Source: Colwellia sp. TT2012 | Lineage (GTDB): Bacteria; Pseudomonadota; Gammaproteobacteria; Enterobacterales; Alteromonadaceae | Direction of reading: 5' to 3' | Length of the DNA: 64,000 nucleotides | NCBI RefSeq assembly: GCF_001440345.1 | Contig: NZ_LJYX01000011.1 | Coordinates: forward strand, 1-64,000 | Part shown: positions 41,616 through 52,091 of the stretch, piece by piece | How the letters are laid out: the number at the start of each line of letters is the position of its first letter | Numbering within the stretch: position 1 is the first letter of the stretch | Notes under the pieces: generated by a model | Databases searched by the model: none | What the model was told of the DNA's origin: nothing | What the model saw: only the letters and a program-made list of their open reading frames with translations | Translations under genes and position numbers: made by a program

Positions 41616-44237
41616 ATGTCATCTTCTTTATCAGACACCGCACCACGATTTTTAGCTGACTATCGACCAGCTGACTTTATTATTAAGACAGTAAACCTAA
41701 TCATTACCTTAGATGATACTTGTAGCCAAGTTATTAGTGAGCTGACCATAGAGCGACAAAGCAATAGTAAACAAGCGTTGCAACTCAATGGTGAACATTT
41801 AACTCTCGTGTCCTTAGTGCTTGATAAGCAAGCCTTGAGTAAAGAACAATATCAGCTCAGTGATACGTTACTGACCATACCGGCAACTAGCTTACCGGAC
41901 GGTAATAAATTTACTCTCACTATTACTACCGAGATTAATCCACAGGAAAATACCGCATTAGAAGGGCTGTTTAAATCTGGCGAGGCATTTTGTACTCAAT
42001 GTGAAGCCGAAGGCTTCCGTCGGATCACCTATTATCTGGATAGACCCGATGTCATGGCGACGTTCACTACTAAAGTTATCGCCGATAAAACTTTATATCC
42101 CTATTTATTATCAAACGGTAATAAAGTGGCCGCGGGTGACTTAGCGAATAATAAACACTTTGTTACTTGGCACGACCCCTTTCCCAAACCTTGCTATTTG
42201 TTTGCTTTGGTTGCCGGAGATTTTGACTTACTTGCCGATAGTTTTATCACGGCATCAGGGCGTGAAGTTGCTCTAGAGATCTTTGTTGATAAAGGTAATT
42301 TAGCCAAAGCTAAACATGCCATGGTGTCATTACAAAAATCGATGGCTTGGGACGAAGAAACTTTTGGTCTTGAATACGACTTAGATATCTACATGATTGT
42401 CGCGGTAGATTTTTTCAATATGGGCGCGATGGAAAATAAAGGTTTAAATGTTTTTAACTCCAAGTATGTACTGGCAGATAGTCAATGTGCAACAGACACC
42501 GACTATTTTAATATTGAAGCTGTGATCGCCCATGAATATTTCCATAACTGGACCGGCAATCGTGTCACCTGTCGTGATTGGTTTCAACTGAGTTTAAAAG
42601 AAGGCTTAACGGTTTTTAGGGATCAACAATTCAGTGCACAAATGCATTCAAGTGCAGTGACCCGTATTCAAAATGTGCGGGTATTACGTTCGCAACAATT
42701 TGCTGAAGATGCTGGGCCCATGGCGCACCCGATACGACCTGAAAAAGTCGTGGAAATGAATAACTTTTATACCTTAACTGTTTATGAGAAGGGTGCAGAA
42801 GTTATTCGCATGCTGCATACGTTAATTGGTGTAGATAACTTTAGAAAAGGCATGGATTTATATTTTTCTCGTTTTGATGGCATGGCGGTCACTTGTGATG
42901 ATTTCATCAACGCTATGAGCGATGCCAGTGCTAAGGATCTCTCTCAATTTAAATTATGGTATAGCCAGTCGGGTACTCCGGTAATTAAAGTACAAGAAAG
43001 CTATGATGCACAAACAAAGGTTTATAGCTTAACTTTATCACAGCAATCACCCGTAACTAAGAGCCAACAAGACCCGCAAGCGTTACATATCCCTATTAAA
43101 ATTGAATTGATCAGTGAAAATAATGATAAAGCCGGGCAAAGTGCATTACTAGAGTTGACGCAAACAGAGCAAAGTTGGCAATTTAACGGCTTTAGCAGTA
43201 AACCGACTTTAGCCATGCTTAGCGACTTTAGTGCTCCAGTTAAATTGGTTTTTCAGCAAGACGATACCAGTTTACTCACCATTATCAAGCAAGCTAATAA
43301 TAGTTTTTGTCGCTGGGACGCAGGGCAAAAACTGTTAATGTCCTATATCCAACAATTAACCTTTGACGCTGATTATGTCATCCCTAATGAGTTACTTATT
43401 GCCATTAACGAGATATTAACAGGCGATGGAGATCGTGCTTTTATTGCGGAACAACTATTATTACCTAGTTTTGATGAAGCCGCTAGCTTGATGATGGAGG
43501 TTGATCCCATTGCGCTTACTAGGGCAATAACGGCATTATCATTATTTATAGCCCAAGGCAGCCAAGACGAATTACTGGCTAGCTATCAAGCATGTCAACA
43601 GCTAGACCAGTCATCACCGAACCTAGTTGCTAATCGAGCATTAAAAAATGTTTGTTTAGCCTTATTAAGTTATTTACCTGAATACCAGTATTTAGTCACT
43701 CAGCAATATCAGCAAGCGACGAATAATGATGACATTCTCCAAGAGAATATGACGGATAGTTTGGCCGCGTTAACGTGCTCAGCAAAACACAACTTAGTGG
43801 ACTTAAAGCTGCAACTGCAACATTTTGAGCAGAAGTGGCTACAAACGACATTAGTGATGGACAAATGGTTTGCCTTAAGTGCTAGTGTGGTGAGTGAGGA
43901 TATTTTTACTCAACTTGATGATTTATTGATGCATGCACAATTTAGTTTGAAAAATCCAAACCGGTCTCGCTCTTTAATTGGTGCTTTTGCTATGAATAAT
44001 CCTAAGTATTTTCATTGTCCAACAGGACGAGGTTATCAATTTTTAGCCGAGCAAATTGCGAAATTAAATGACATTAATCCACAAGTGGCTTCAAGACTTA
44101 TCACTCCACTCATTCAATACAAAAGTTTTGCCCCAAGACATCAAAAATTAATGAGGTCAGAGTTAGTTAAATTGCAGTCATTGCCGAAGTTATCAAGTGA
44201 CTTAAAAGAAAAATTGGATGCTGCGCTACAAGACTAA
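41616..44237 (+). CDS. pepN: Aminopeptidase N
   Basis: PepN is a cytoplasmic zinc aminopeptidase of family M1. The 873-residue protein has the substrate-recognising GAMENKGLNVFNSKYVLA (about 272-289), the zinc motif HEYFHNWTGNR with the third ligand in KEGLTVFRDQQFS (near residues 309-336), and the four-domain length of the E. coli enzyme (870). The N-terminal domain includes CEAEGFRRITYYLDRPDVM. It follows nhaC by 52 bp. Confidence 0.97.
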   Translation: MSSSLSDTAPRFLADYRPADFIIKTVNLIITLDDTCSQVISELTIERQSNSKQALQLNGEHLTLVSLVLDKQALSKEQYQLSDTLLTIPATSLPDGNKFTLTITTEINPQENTALEGLFKSGEAFCTQCEAEGFRRITYYLDRPDVMATFTTKVIADKTLYPYLLSNGNKVAAGDLANNKHFVTWHDPFPKPCYLFALVAGDFDLLADSFITASGREVALEIFVDKGNLAKAKHAMVSLQKSMAWDEETFGLEYDLDIYMIVAVDFFNMGAMENKGLNVFNSKYVLADSQCATDTDYFNIEAVIAHEYFHNWTGNRVTCRDWFQLSLKEGLTVFRDQQFSAQMHSSAVTRIQNVRVLRSQQFAEDAGPMAHPIRPEKVVEMNNFYTLTVYEKGAEVIRMLHTLIGVDNFRKGMDLYFSRFDGMAVTCDDFINAMSDASAKDLSQFKLWYSQSGTPVIKVQESYDAQTKVYSLTLSQQSPVTKSQQDPQALHIPIKIELISENNDKAGQSALLELTQTEQSWQFNGFSSKPTLAMLSDFSAPVKLVFQQDDTSLLTIIKQANNSFCRWDAGQKLLMSYIQQLTFDADYVIPNELLIAINEILTGDGDRAFIAEQLLLPSFDEAASLMMEVDPIALTRAITALSLFIAQGSQDELLASYQACQQLDQSSPNLVANRALKNVCLALLSYLPEYQYLVTQQYQQATNNDDILQENMTDSLAALTCSAKHNLVDLKLQLQHFEQKWLQTTLVMDKWFALSASVVSEDIFTQLDDLLMHAQFSLKNPNRSRSLIGAFAMNNPKYFHCPTGRGYQFLAEQIAKLNDINPQVASRLITPLIQYKSFAPRHQKLMRSELVKLQSLPKLSSDLKEKLDAALQD

Positions 44238-44321
44238 ACAAATTTAACTGCCCGTATATCACGGTTTAGTAACGTACTTATCACTGCAGATGAGTGCGTT
44301 ACTGCTATATAGTATAAAGAT

Positions 44322-44537
44322 ATGAAATATTACTTCTCACTCAATATAACCACAAGTGAATTCCTGCCTTATTATCAGGGCACTGTGCAAAATGTCGTGG
44401 TGACTACGACCCAAGGTATTAAAGTCCAATTCCCTGCTATGCACCTACGAAAGTATCTTACTGCCACGGGTATCAAAGGTGACTTTTGTCTACAAACGCA
44501 ACAAAATAAGTTTTTAACCTTAACTAAAGTTAAATAA
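44322..44537 (+). CDS. DUF2835-family small protein
   Basis: This 71-residue protein matches the DUF2835 family found in marine gammaproteobacteria: YYFSLNITTSEFLPYYQGTV at the start, GIKVQFPAMHLRKYLTATGI in the middle and a basic end. It is probably a small cytoplasmic beta-rich protein of unknown function. It follows pepN by 84 bp and is probably cotranscribed. Confidence 0.85.
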   Translation: MKYYFSLNITTSEFLPYYQGTVQNVVVTTTQGIKVQFPAMHLRKYLTATGIKGDFCLQTQQNKFLTLTKVK

Positions 44538-44578
44538 AGCACTTAAACATCTTTTAATAGAGTAAACACTTGAAACAG

Positions 44579-44589
44579 TGGTCAGACCA
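44579..44589. promoter_or_regulatory. FadR-type palindrome upstream of the DUF1302 operon
   Basis: TGGTCAGACCA is a perfect 11-base palindrome and closely matches the core of the FadR operator (TGGTCNGACCA). FadR senses long-chain acyl-CoA. The site lies 325 bp upstream of the DUF1302 start codon in a 376-bp gap (44538-44913) that holds no gene. Confidence 0.5.
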
Positions 44590-44913
44590 TTCCTTGTTTG
44601 ATTTCAATGCATGAAGATAAACAAAATATCGTTATTTCATGAACTTATAAAACAAACAGGGATTTGTATTATTTTGTTTTTAAACGCTAGTTTTAAACGC
44701 GGTATTAAACCACTAGGGGCTATCAATGCAAGTCATTAAATTATAGCGCTTTAACTCTAGCCTTTACGCTTGCTACCTAAGTCAAATGATGTAATTATTG
44801 ATGCCGTTAGATAAACAATAAAACAAAAGCTAACTTTTGATTACATTTATAAAGATGAACTTTCGCTGATATTTTATCTTTTAGTATCATGTTTTGAACA
44901 GGGGAGAGAATAG

Positions 44914-47001
44914 ATGAAACACAAGCTTCAACATGGCTTTGCCAAAAAACCTTTAGCTGTAGGTGTTGCTGCTGCGCTTTCGATATCATTGTTAACCTCA
45001 GTGGTTAATAATGCTGAAGCAGCAAGATTTGAGTTGGGTGATGTAGAAATCAGTTTTGATTCCACCTTTAGTATTGGCTCAAGCTGGCGTACCGAAAATA
45101 GAAATTGGAATGACAATGTAGGTAAGTCTAACAATGTCAATAATGGCCTTGATTTCAGTAATTACAATATATTCTCTCCAGCTATACCGAAAGAAGATAT
45201 TTGGGCACAAGGTGCGGGTGGCTACTCTACCAATGGTGATGCGGGCAACTTGAACTACAATGCAGGCGAAAGTTTCTCTCAAATATTTAAAGGTGTGCAT
45301 GAATTAGACATTCACTATCAAAATATTGGTATTTTTGTTCGTGGTATGTATTTTTATGATTTTGCCATGATGAAGGACGATAGAGCATCGTCTAATTCGC
45401 TTACCGGTAAGGTATTTGACCCCTGTCGTGACACAAAGGCGAATGAGCAAGTCTGTCATGATGTTCGTTTACTTGATGCTTATGTTTACGGAGATTTTGA
45501 AATAGGTGAAATGCCTTTTTCAGTACGCCTTGGTGATCAAGTGATTAGTTGGGGTGAAAGTACCTTAATTTCTCATGGTATTAGTGAGATAAATGCTGTT
45601 GATATTGCCCGTTTACGTGCACCAGGTGCCGAATTAAAAGAAGCCTTTATTCCGGTTGGTACCTTATGGGGCTCATTGGGGGTTACCGATAACTTCAACA
45701 TTGAAGCCTATTACCAGTATTCTTGGGAAAAGACCATACTGCCACCACCAGGTAGTTATTTTTCTACCAATGATTTTGCCGGTGATGGTGGACAATATAA
45801 TAATGTCCAGTTAGGTTTTGGCGGCAATCCTGATATGAATTTAGATTACCTTATGTCAGGTCTAAATGAAATTGGCGCTGCGGTTAGAGCAAAACAGATT
45901 TCACCCGAGCAAGCGGGGGCAATGTATGCGGCTTATGCTGGTAACATAACTTTAAGAGCACCTGGCTCAAAAGCTGAAAATGAACCTGATGGCGGTGGCC
46001 AATATGGTTTACGCTTATCTTGGTTTGTCCCTGAGCTAAATGACACCGAATTTAGTTTGTACCATGTCAATTATCATAGTCGCCGGCCAATATTTTCAGG
46101 CGTTACCGCAGATTTTGGTGCTGTCGCTGGTGATATTGGTATGCTAGCAACCACGATAATCACAGAAGATAACTACACCGATTTAAAGACATTCTCTCGT
46201 GTTGAACTGGATTATCCAGAAGACATTAAAATGTATGCGTTAAGTTTTAATACTACTATAGGCACTACTGCGGTTGCTGGTGAGGTGAGCTATCGTCAGA
46301 ACGAGCCGTTGCAAATAGATGATGTAGAATTGCTATTTGCCGCTGTGCCACAGCAGCTTTACAATTCAGGTAATCCAGCATATGACTCTTTAGACAATGT
46401 CTCGCAAATGAAGAGAGTTGATGGCTCAAACTATGGTCCAGGTGAAACGGCGCAAGGCTACATTTTATCCGATACGGTGCAAGCACAAGTGACCTTAACC
46501 CATTTGTTTGGCCCTACTATTGGTGCCAGCCAGTTAGTTGGTCTAATTGAAGTGGGCGGCATTAATATTAATGATATGCCTGATCAAAGTACATTGCGCT
46601 TAAATGGCCCTGGTACCGCGCGTAGTGGCGGTATTACGGATAGTTCAGGTAATCTGTCTGGTCTTAATATGGTCTTACAAGGCGGTATTGAGAGTAATCC
46701 TTTCCCAACTGAGTTTGCTTGGGGTTATCGTGCCGTTGCCAAACTTGACTACACCAATGTTATTGCCGGTATCAATATTTCACCACGAGTAGTATTTGCT
46801 CACGATGTCAAAGGTATCACACCTGATCCATTGTTTATGTTTATTGAAGATAGAAAGTCAATGTCTTTAGGTTTGAAATTTGATTACCAAAGTAAATGGT
46901 CAGCGGATTTAAACTACAACAGTTTCTTCGGTGGTGTCGGCACTACCAACCAGATGGAAGATCGTGACTATGTATCTTTCAGCGTAAGTTATTCAATCTA
47001 A
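44914..47001 (+). CDS. DUF1302-family outer-membrane protein
   Basis: This 695-residue protein has an extended signal peptide (cleavage near AEA, residue 36) and a beta-rich barrel-like remainder ending VSFSVSYSI. It opens RFELGDVEISFDSTFSIGSSWR, the DUF1302 signature, and later has DQVISWGESTLI and IDVARL-like segments (AVDIARLRAPGAELKEA). DUF1302 genes are regularly followed by DUF1329 genes, as here. It is probably an outer-membrane channel or transporter for a lipid-like substrate, by context. GGGGAGAG precedes the start. Confidence 0.88.
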   Translation: MKHKLQHGFAKKPLAVGVAAALSISLLTSVVNNAEAARFELGDVEISFDSTFSIGSSWRTENRNWNDNVGKSNNVNNGLDFSNYNIFSPAIPKEDIWAQGAGGYSTNGDAGNLNYNAGESFSQIFKGVHELDIHYQNIGIFVRGMYFYDFAMMKDDRASSNSLTGKVFDPCRDTKANEQVCHDVRLLDAYVYGDFEIGEMPFSVRLGDQVISWGESTLISHGISEINAVDIARLRAPGAELKEAFIPVGTLWGSLGVTDNFNIEAYYQYSWEKTILPPPGSYFSTNDFAGDGGQYNNVQLGFGGNPDMNLDYLMSGLNEIGAAVRAKQISPEQAGAMYAAYAGNITLRAPGSKAENEPDGGGQYGLRLSWFVPELNDTEFSLYHVNYHSRRPIFSGVTADFGAVAGDIGMLATTIITEDNYTDLKTFSRVELDYPEDIKMYALSFNTTIGTTAVAGEVSYRQNEPLQIDDVELLFAAVPQQLYNSGNPAYDSLDNVSQMKRVDGSNYGPGETAQGYILSDTVQAQVTLTHLFGPTIGASQLVGLIEVGGININDMPDQSTLRLNGPGTARSGGITDSSGNLSGLNMVLQGGIESNPFPTEFAWGYRAVAKLDYTNVIAGINISPRVVFAHDVKGITPDPLFMFIEDRKSMSLGLKFDYQSKWSADLNYNSFFGGVGTTNQMEDRDYVSFSVSYSI

Positions 47002-47016
47002 TTTAAGGCAGTAATC

Positions 47017-48390
47017 ATGAGCAATAACATGAATAAAGTCACATTATTATCATTGTCCATCTCCATGGTCTTATCAACAGCTGCTTTAGCAAAAATACCT
47101 AGCGAGCAAGCGGCAAAGTTGTCAGCGGAATTAACGCCAATGGGCGCAATACGCGCAGCGAATAAAGACGGTTCAATTCCTGAATGGACCGGAGGCATTA
47201 CTAAAGCTCCCGCGGGATATACTGTTGGTGATCATCATCTTGACCCATATGCTAATGATAAAATCGAGTTTACCATTACCGCCGGTAATCTTGATAAATA
47301 CAAAACATTGTTAACACCAGGCCAAATTAAATTATTTGAGACCTATCCTGATACTTATAAGATGAATATTTATCAAACTCATCGTAGTGCCTCTTATCCT
47401 GAACATGTTTATCAAGCGGTTAGAAAAAATGCCACACGTTCTGAATTAGTTGAAAACGGTAATGGCATCAAACAAGCGGCCGTGGGTATTCCATTTCCTG
47501 TGCCGGCAAACGGTCTAGAAGCTATTTGGAACCATACCCTACGCTACCGTGGTGAAAGTGTTATTCGTCAAGCGGGCCAAGCATCACCAACCGCATCAGG
47601 TAGTTATACGTATGTGGGTTTAAAAGAAACTTTATTATTGCCATACAATGTTAAAGGAGCTTCTCCTGAGGAGCTCGAAAAAACGAATATACTGTTTAAA
47701 TTTAAGCAAAAAGTAACAGAGCCTGCTCGCTTAGCTGGTACGGCACTATTAGTGCATGAAACCATGGACCAAGTGAAAACACCTCGACAAGCATGGACTT
47801 ATAATACCGGTCAACGTCGTGTTCGTCGCGCGCCAAATGTTGCTTATGATGCGCCAGGTACAGCGTCAGATGGTTTAAGAACCACCGATGATTTTGACAT
47901 GTATAATGGGGCACCAAATCGTTATAACTGGACATTAAAAGGCAAGCAAGAATTATATATTCCTTATAATGACTATCGACTTCATAGTGATAAAGTAAAA
48001 TATGATGATATTTTGCAGGCCGGTCATATCAACCCGGACCTTGTTCGATATGAAAAACATCGTGTTTGGGTAGTTGAGGCTAACCTTAAAGAAAATACTC
48101 GTCATATCTACAAGAAACGTGTCTTTTATATCGATGAAGATAGCTGGCAAGTGGTGGTAACGGATATTTATGATAACCGTGATGAGCTGTATCGTGTAGG
48201 TGTTTCTCATACCATCAATTATTATGAAGTACCAACACTTTGGTCGACGCTTGATGTCTTTCACGATATTCAATCACGCCGTTATATAGCCTTAGGTTTA
48301 GACAACGAAGAGAAAATGTATGACTTCTCGACCAAGCTTAAAGAGCGAGACTTTACTCCCGCCGCGCTAAGACGCGAAGGTCGGAGATAA
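47017..48390 (+). CDS. DUF1329-family periplasmic protein (LolA-like fold)
   Basis: This 457-residue protein has a signal peptide (cleavage near ALA, residue 25) and the DUF1329 pattern: LTPMGAIRAANKDGSIPEWTGGI (about 40-62), PVPANGLEAIWNHTLRYRGE (about 165-184), RAPNVAYDAPGTASDGLRTTDDFDMYNG (near 272-299) and the YKKRVFYIDEDSWQVVVTDIYD region near 367. Related structures have a lipoprotein-carrier-like fold, suggesting a lipidic ligand in the periplasm. It lies 15 bp after the DUF1302 gene, so both are coupled. Confidence 0.88.
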   Translation: MSNNMNKVTLLSLSISMVLSTAALAKIPSEQAAKLSAELTPMGAIRAANKDGSIPEWTGGITKAPAGYTVGDHHLDPYANDKIEFTITAGNLDKYKTLLTPGQIKLFETYPDTYKMNIYQTHRSASYPEHVYQAVRKNATRSELVENGNGIKQAAVGIPFPVPANGLEAIWNHTLRYRGESVIRQAGQASPTASGSYTYVGLKETLLLPYNVKGASPEELEKTNILFKFKQKVTEPARLAGTALLVHETMDQVKTPRQAWTYNTGQRRVRRAPNVAYDAPGTASDGLRTTDDFDMYNGAPNRYNWTLKGKQELYIPYNDYRLHSDKVKYDDILQAGHINPDLVRYEKHRVWVVEANLKENTRHIYKKRVFYIDEDSWQVVVTDIYDNRDELYRVGVSHTINYYEVPTLWSTLDVFHDIQSRRYIALGLDNEEKMYDFSTKLKERDFTPAALRREGRR

Positions 48391-48406
48391 TCAGTAACAA
48401 GGAAAC

Positions 48407-48433
48407 GGCTGACAAATGTTAGCCTTTTTTTTT
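48407..48433 (+). terminator. Terminator-like hairpin after the DUF1329 gene
   Basis: GGCTGAC and GTTAGCC pair (one G-T) over AAAT, followed by nine T residues. It lies inside the four-gene set and probably lowers expression of the two downstream genes rather than ending the unit. Confidence 0.75.
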
Positions 48434-48507
48434 AGCGCTTGATTTAATATTTAGTTAAGTTTTACATTCTTGTAATTTTAAGAAAAATCAAAAAGAAAGA
48501 GTTTTTT

Positions 48508-49554
48508 ATGCGTTTACTAGTTGCTTTTGCAGTTATTTTTATTAGTTCCATTTTCCCCGTTTGTGCTGATGACAAATCGGCAACGTTTGCTACCTTAGCA
48601 CCAGCACCAGCACCAGCAACTGAATCTGCTTTAGCAAGTAAATCACTATTATTAGACATCGCACCTATTGGAGCAAATAAACTGGTTGCAGTAGGGCAGC
48701 ATGGACATATCTTACTGTCTATTGATGGGATGAATTGGCAGCAAGCCAATGTTCCGGTACAGGCAACCTTAACCAGTGTCTATTTTTTAAATGAGCAGTT
48801 AGGCTGGGCTGTTGGTCATGATGCCACGATACTACATAGTCAAGATGGTGGCCTTAACTGGAAGATTCAACAATACTTACCGGCCCTTGAAAAACCCTTG
48901 CTAGATATTTATTTTAAGAATGCGCAGCAGGGGTTAGCTGTTGGTGCTTATGGACAAGTCTTTCGCAGTAATGATGGTGGCACGACTTGGCAGAGTGAGT
49001 TTCATCAGGAATTTTTATTAGCAGATGATGTCGATTACCTTAAGGAACTTAAAGCCGAAGATGAAGAGGCATATCTCGATGAAATATCCTTTATTTTACC
49101 GCATTTCAATGGCTTAGTGCACGATGGCCGGACTTTATTCCTATTAGGGGAGGCAGGTTTACTGGCTAAAAGTAATGATTTTGGCCTGACTTGGCAACAA
49201 TTTGATAGCTTTTATCAGGGCTCATTTTTTTCTATGGGCAGAACTAAGCAGGGTAATATTTTAGTCGCTGGTCTACGAGGACATGTTTTTCGTAGTTTAA
49301 ATAATGGTCTGCAATGGCAAGAAATTGCTACTAATACCACGGCATTACTCAATGATATTGTCTTTGCGGATGATGAACGTATTTTTGTGCTTGGCAATAA
49401 TGGTATGTTACTTATTAGTAACGATGATGGTGAAAGTTTTCATCAACGACCGCAACCAGATGGTAAAACCTTAATTTCAGGTGTCTGGTTTAAAGGGAAA
49501 TTGTTGGCTGTATCCGATGTTGGCATTAAGGTACTGGATTTACCTAAACAGTAA
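48508..49554 (+). CDS. YCF48-like beta-propeller periplasmic protein
   Basis: This 348-residue protein has a signal peptide (cleavage near VCA, residue 21) and repeated propeller blades of the YCF48/BNR type: LGWAVGHDATILHSQDGGLNWK (about 99-120), QGLAVGAYGQVFRSNDGGTTWQ (about 143-164), GEAGLLAKSNDFGLTWQ and ILVAGLRGHVFRSLNNGLQWQ. It is a typical companion of RND exporters of the next gene's type, possibly an assembly or accessory subunit. An AP-rich stretch follows the signal peptide. Confidence 0.87.
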   Translation: MRLLVAFAVIFISSIFPVCADDKSATFATLAPAPAPATESALASKSLLLDIAPIGANKLVAVGQHGHILLSIDGMNWQQANVPVQATLTSVYFLNEQLGWAVGHDATILHSQDGGLNWKIQQYLPALEKPLLDIYFKNAQQGLAVGAYGQVFRSNDGGTTWQSEFHQEFLLADDVDYLKELKAEDEEAYLDEISFILPHFNGLVHDGRTLFLLGEAGLLAKSNDFGLTWQQFDSFYQGSFFSMGRTKQGNILVAGLRGHVFRSLNNGLQWQEIATNTTALLNDIVFADDERIFVLGNNGMLLISNDDGESFHQRPQPDGKTLISGVWFKGKLLAVSDVGIKVLDLPKQ

Positions 49555-49618
49555 CAAGCACTCGCATAAAAACAAATTTAATCATTAAAAATATAATAAA
49601 GTTCGGAATGATATCACT

Positions 49619-51937
49619 ATGAAAATTTCTCTGGCTAGTCGTCTTGAAGTAGGCCTATTTCGTCATAAAGTATTGGTGTTAATGCTATTTGTAATCACCA
49701 GTGCATTTTTTATTTTTCAAGCAACTCAAATTAGGCTCGATGCTTCGTTTACCAAAAATATACCGTTAAATCATAGCTACATGAAAACCTATTTAAAACA
49801 TAGGGCGAATTTTGGTGGTGCTAATAATATTCTTATTTCAGTCTGTGATAGTGGTGGAGATATTTTTAATGGCGACTTTTTTAAGTCCTTAAAAGGCGTG
49901 CATGACAAGTTATTCTTTATTCCTGGTGTTGATAGGATTCAAGTGAAGTCACTATTTTCACCCAATACCCGTTTTGTTGAAGTTGTTGAAGATGGTTTTG
50001 CTGGTGGCCCTGTTATTCCCGCGGATTTTCAAGCAACGCCCCAAGGGCTAGCTATCGTAAAGGGCAATATTGAAAAAGCAGGTATAGTCGGTAGTATTGT
50101 TGCTGATGACTACAGTTGTGCCATGGTTAAGGCCGCTTTATTAGATATTAATCCTGATACTGGAGAAAAATTAGATATTCTAGAAATCGCCGAAAAGCTT
50201 GAACAGGAAATTCGTCAAGAGTTTGAGCACGGCAATATAACGGTACACATTATTGGCTTTGCTAAAATGGTGGGCGATGTTGCTCAAGGCGCGAAAGGGG
50301 TGGTGTTATTCTTTGCCCTTGCCATCGCCATTACTGCGGTCATGGTCTACCTTTTTTGTCATTCAATTCGTTTAACCATTCTACCTATCATGTGTTCATT
50401 AGTAGCTGTTGTTTGGCAACTGGGCATGTTATCGACCCTGGGCTTTGGCCTCGATCCTATGTCTATATTGATCCCCTTCTTGGTGTTTGCTATTGGCGTT
50501 AGCCATGGAGTACAGATGATAAACTCTGTGGTTAAAAAGGTCGCCATAGGGCTAACACCCGCATCAGCGGCGCAAGCAAGTTTTCGAGCCTTATTGATCC
50601 CAGGGGGGGTTGCCTTACTTTCAGATACCGTCGGTTTTTTAACCTTACTATCCATTGATATTGGCATTATTAAAGAGTTGGCTATCACCGCTTCGATTGG
50701 TGTGGCGATGATCATTTTGACTAACCTTATCTTACTGCCACTATTACTTTCTTATACTAAAATTAAAACACCGGCGAAAGTCGGGCAGTCAACTGAAGAA
50801 AGTGTCGTTTGGACATTTATAGCCAGCTTTGCTACTAAAGGTCCTGCCACCGTGATATTGGTCCTTACCAGCATTTTATTTGTGGTAGGCTTTTATCAAG
50901 GGCAAGATTTGAAAATTGGTGAGTTACATGCAGGAGCCCCTGCGTTACACGAATCTTCACGATATAATCAAGATACTTTCTTAATCACTGACAGGTATGC
51001 CATCAGTGTCGATTATATGTCGGTTATTATCGAAACAACTGAAAATGCATGTACCGACTACGATATCATGGCGACAATAGATAGATTCCAATGGCAAATG
51101 GAAAACGTTGCCGGTGTGCAATCTGCGGTTAGTTTATCGTCTATCTCTAAATTGGTGAATGCCGGCTATAACGAGGGTAATCCCAAGTGGCGAGTTATTC
51201 CTCGTAATCAACACACCCTAGTACAGTCAATTGCCCGTGTCCCTTCATCTAGTGGCTTGTTAAATAATGATTGTAGTGTTATGCCAGTTATCTTGTTTTT
51301 AGAAGATCACAAAGCAGATACCATCAATACTGTCATTACTGCGGTGAACGCGGCGGCAAAAGAATTGGGCAGCGAACAGGTACAATTTAAGTTAGCTTCT
51401 GGCCCCGTTGGCGTGATGGCAGCAACCAATGAAGCCGTTGCCGAAGCACAATTACCTATGATGCTTTATGTTTATGGTGCGGTTATTTCGTTATGTTTAC
51501 TGAGTTTTAGAAGTATTAGAGCAACATTAGTGGTGGTGTTGCCTTTATTCGTGGTCTCTACCTTAGCCCAGTGGTTAATGACCGTACTTGATATCGGTTT
51601 AACGGTATCCACTTTGCCGGTTATTGCCTTGGGGGTTGGTATTGGTGTTGACTATGGTATTTATATACTCTCCACTATGAGCACTAAGCTTAACGAAGGG
51701 TTTAATGTCCATGATGCTTACCTTGCGGCTTTAAAAGAACGAGGCAGTGCGGTACTTATCACTGGTTTAACGTTAGCGATAGGTGTTTCAACATGGTTTT
51801 TCTCGGATTTGAAATTTCAAGTTGATATGGGCATATTATTAACCTTTATGTTCTTGGTTAATATGTTAGCCGCTATTATTATTTTACCGGCACTGTCAGC
51901 CTTCTTATGGTCAAATAAAAACAGGGATGAAAATTAG
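49619..51937 (+). CDS. RND/MMPL-family exporter
   Basis: This 772-residue inner-membrane protein has two halves, each with one N-terminal membrane segment, a large periplasmic loop, and five further segments (first cluster about 225-385, second about 615-765). Sterol-sensing-like repeats include FLVFAIGVSHGVQMINSVVKK and LGVGIGVDYGIYILSTM. Aspartate in the second repeat is placed for proton relay. The size and the partners DUF1302, DUF1329 and YCF48 point to an envelope lipid or hydrophobic-molecule exporter; the substrate is unknown. Confidence 0.9.
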   Translation: MKISLASRLEVGLFRHKVLVLMLFVITSAFFIFQATQIRLDASFTKNIPLNHSYMKTYLKHRANFGGANNILISVCDSGGDIFNGDFFKSLKGVHDKLFFIPGVDRIQVKSLFSPNTRFVEVVEDGFAGGPVIPADFQATPQGLAIVKGNIEKAGIVGSIVADDYSCAMVKAALLDINPDTGEKLDILEIAEKLEQEIRQEFEHGNITVHIIGFAKMVGDVAQGAKGVVLFFALAIAITAVMVYLFCHSIRLTILPIMCSLVAVVWQLGMLSTLGFGLDPMSILIPFLVFAIGVSHGVQMINSVVKKVAIGLTPASAAQASFRALLIPGGVALLSDTVGFLTLLSIDIGIIKELAITASIGVAMIILTNLILLPLLLSYTKIKTPAKVGQSTEESVVWTFIASFATKGPATVILVLTSILFVVGFYQGQDLKIGELHAGAPALHESSRYNQDTFLITDRYAISVDYMSVIIETTENACTDYDIMATIDRFQWQMENVAGVQSAVSLSSISKLVNAGYNEGNPKWRVIPRNQHTLVQSIARVPSSSGLLNNDCSVMPVILFLEDHKADTINTVITAVNAAAKELGSEQVQFKLASGPVGVMAATNEAVAEAQLPMMLYVYGAVISLCLLSFRSIRATLVVVLPLFVVSTLAQWLMTVLDIGLTVSTLPVIALGVGIGVDYGIYILSTMSTKLNEGFNVHDAYLAALKERGSAVLITGLTLAIGVSTWFFSDLKFQVDMGILLTFMFLVNMLAAIIILPALSAFLWSNKNRDEN

Positions 51938-52046
51938 GTATTTGTACAACCATGGCTTGCCCTAGGTAATTTAGCGCAATGATAGTAGCTGACTGAGAGG
52001 TAAAATAATGGCGTTTTTATTTTAATACTCAGTTCAGCTCTCCCTA

Positions 52047-52091
52047 AGCAGTTAATTAAATACAGACTTGTATAATTAACTGCTTTTTTTT
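52047..52091 (+). terminator. Rho-independent terminator after the RND gene
   Basis: AGCAGTTAATTA and TAATTAACTGCT form a perfect 12-bp stem over a 14-base loop, then a T tract. The rest of the 501-bp gap (51938-52438) is very AT-rich and shows no gene; it probably contains the promoter of the next gene. Confidence 0.85.
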
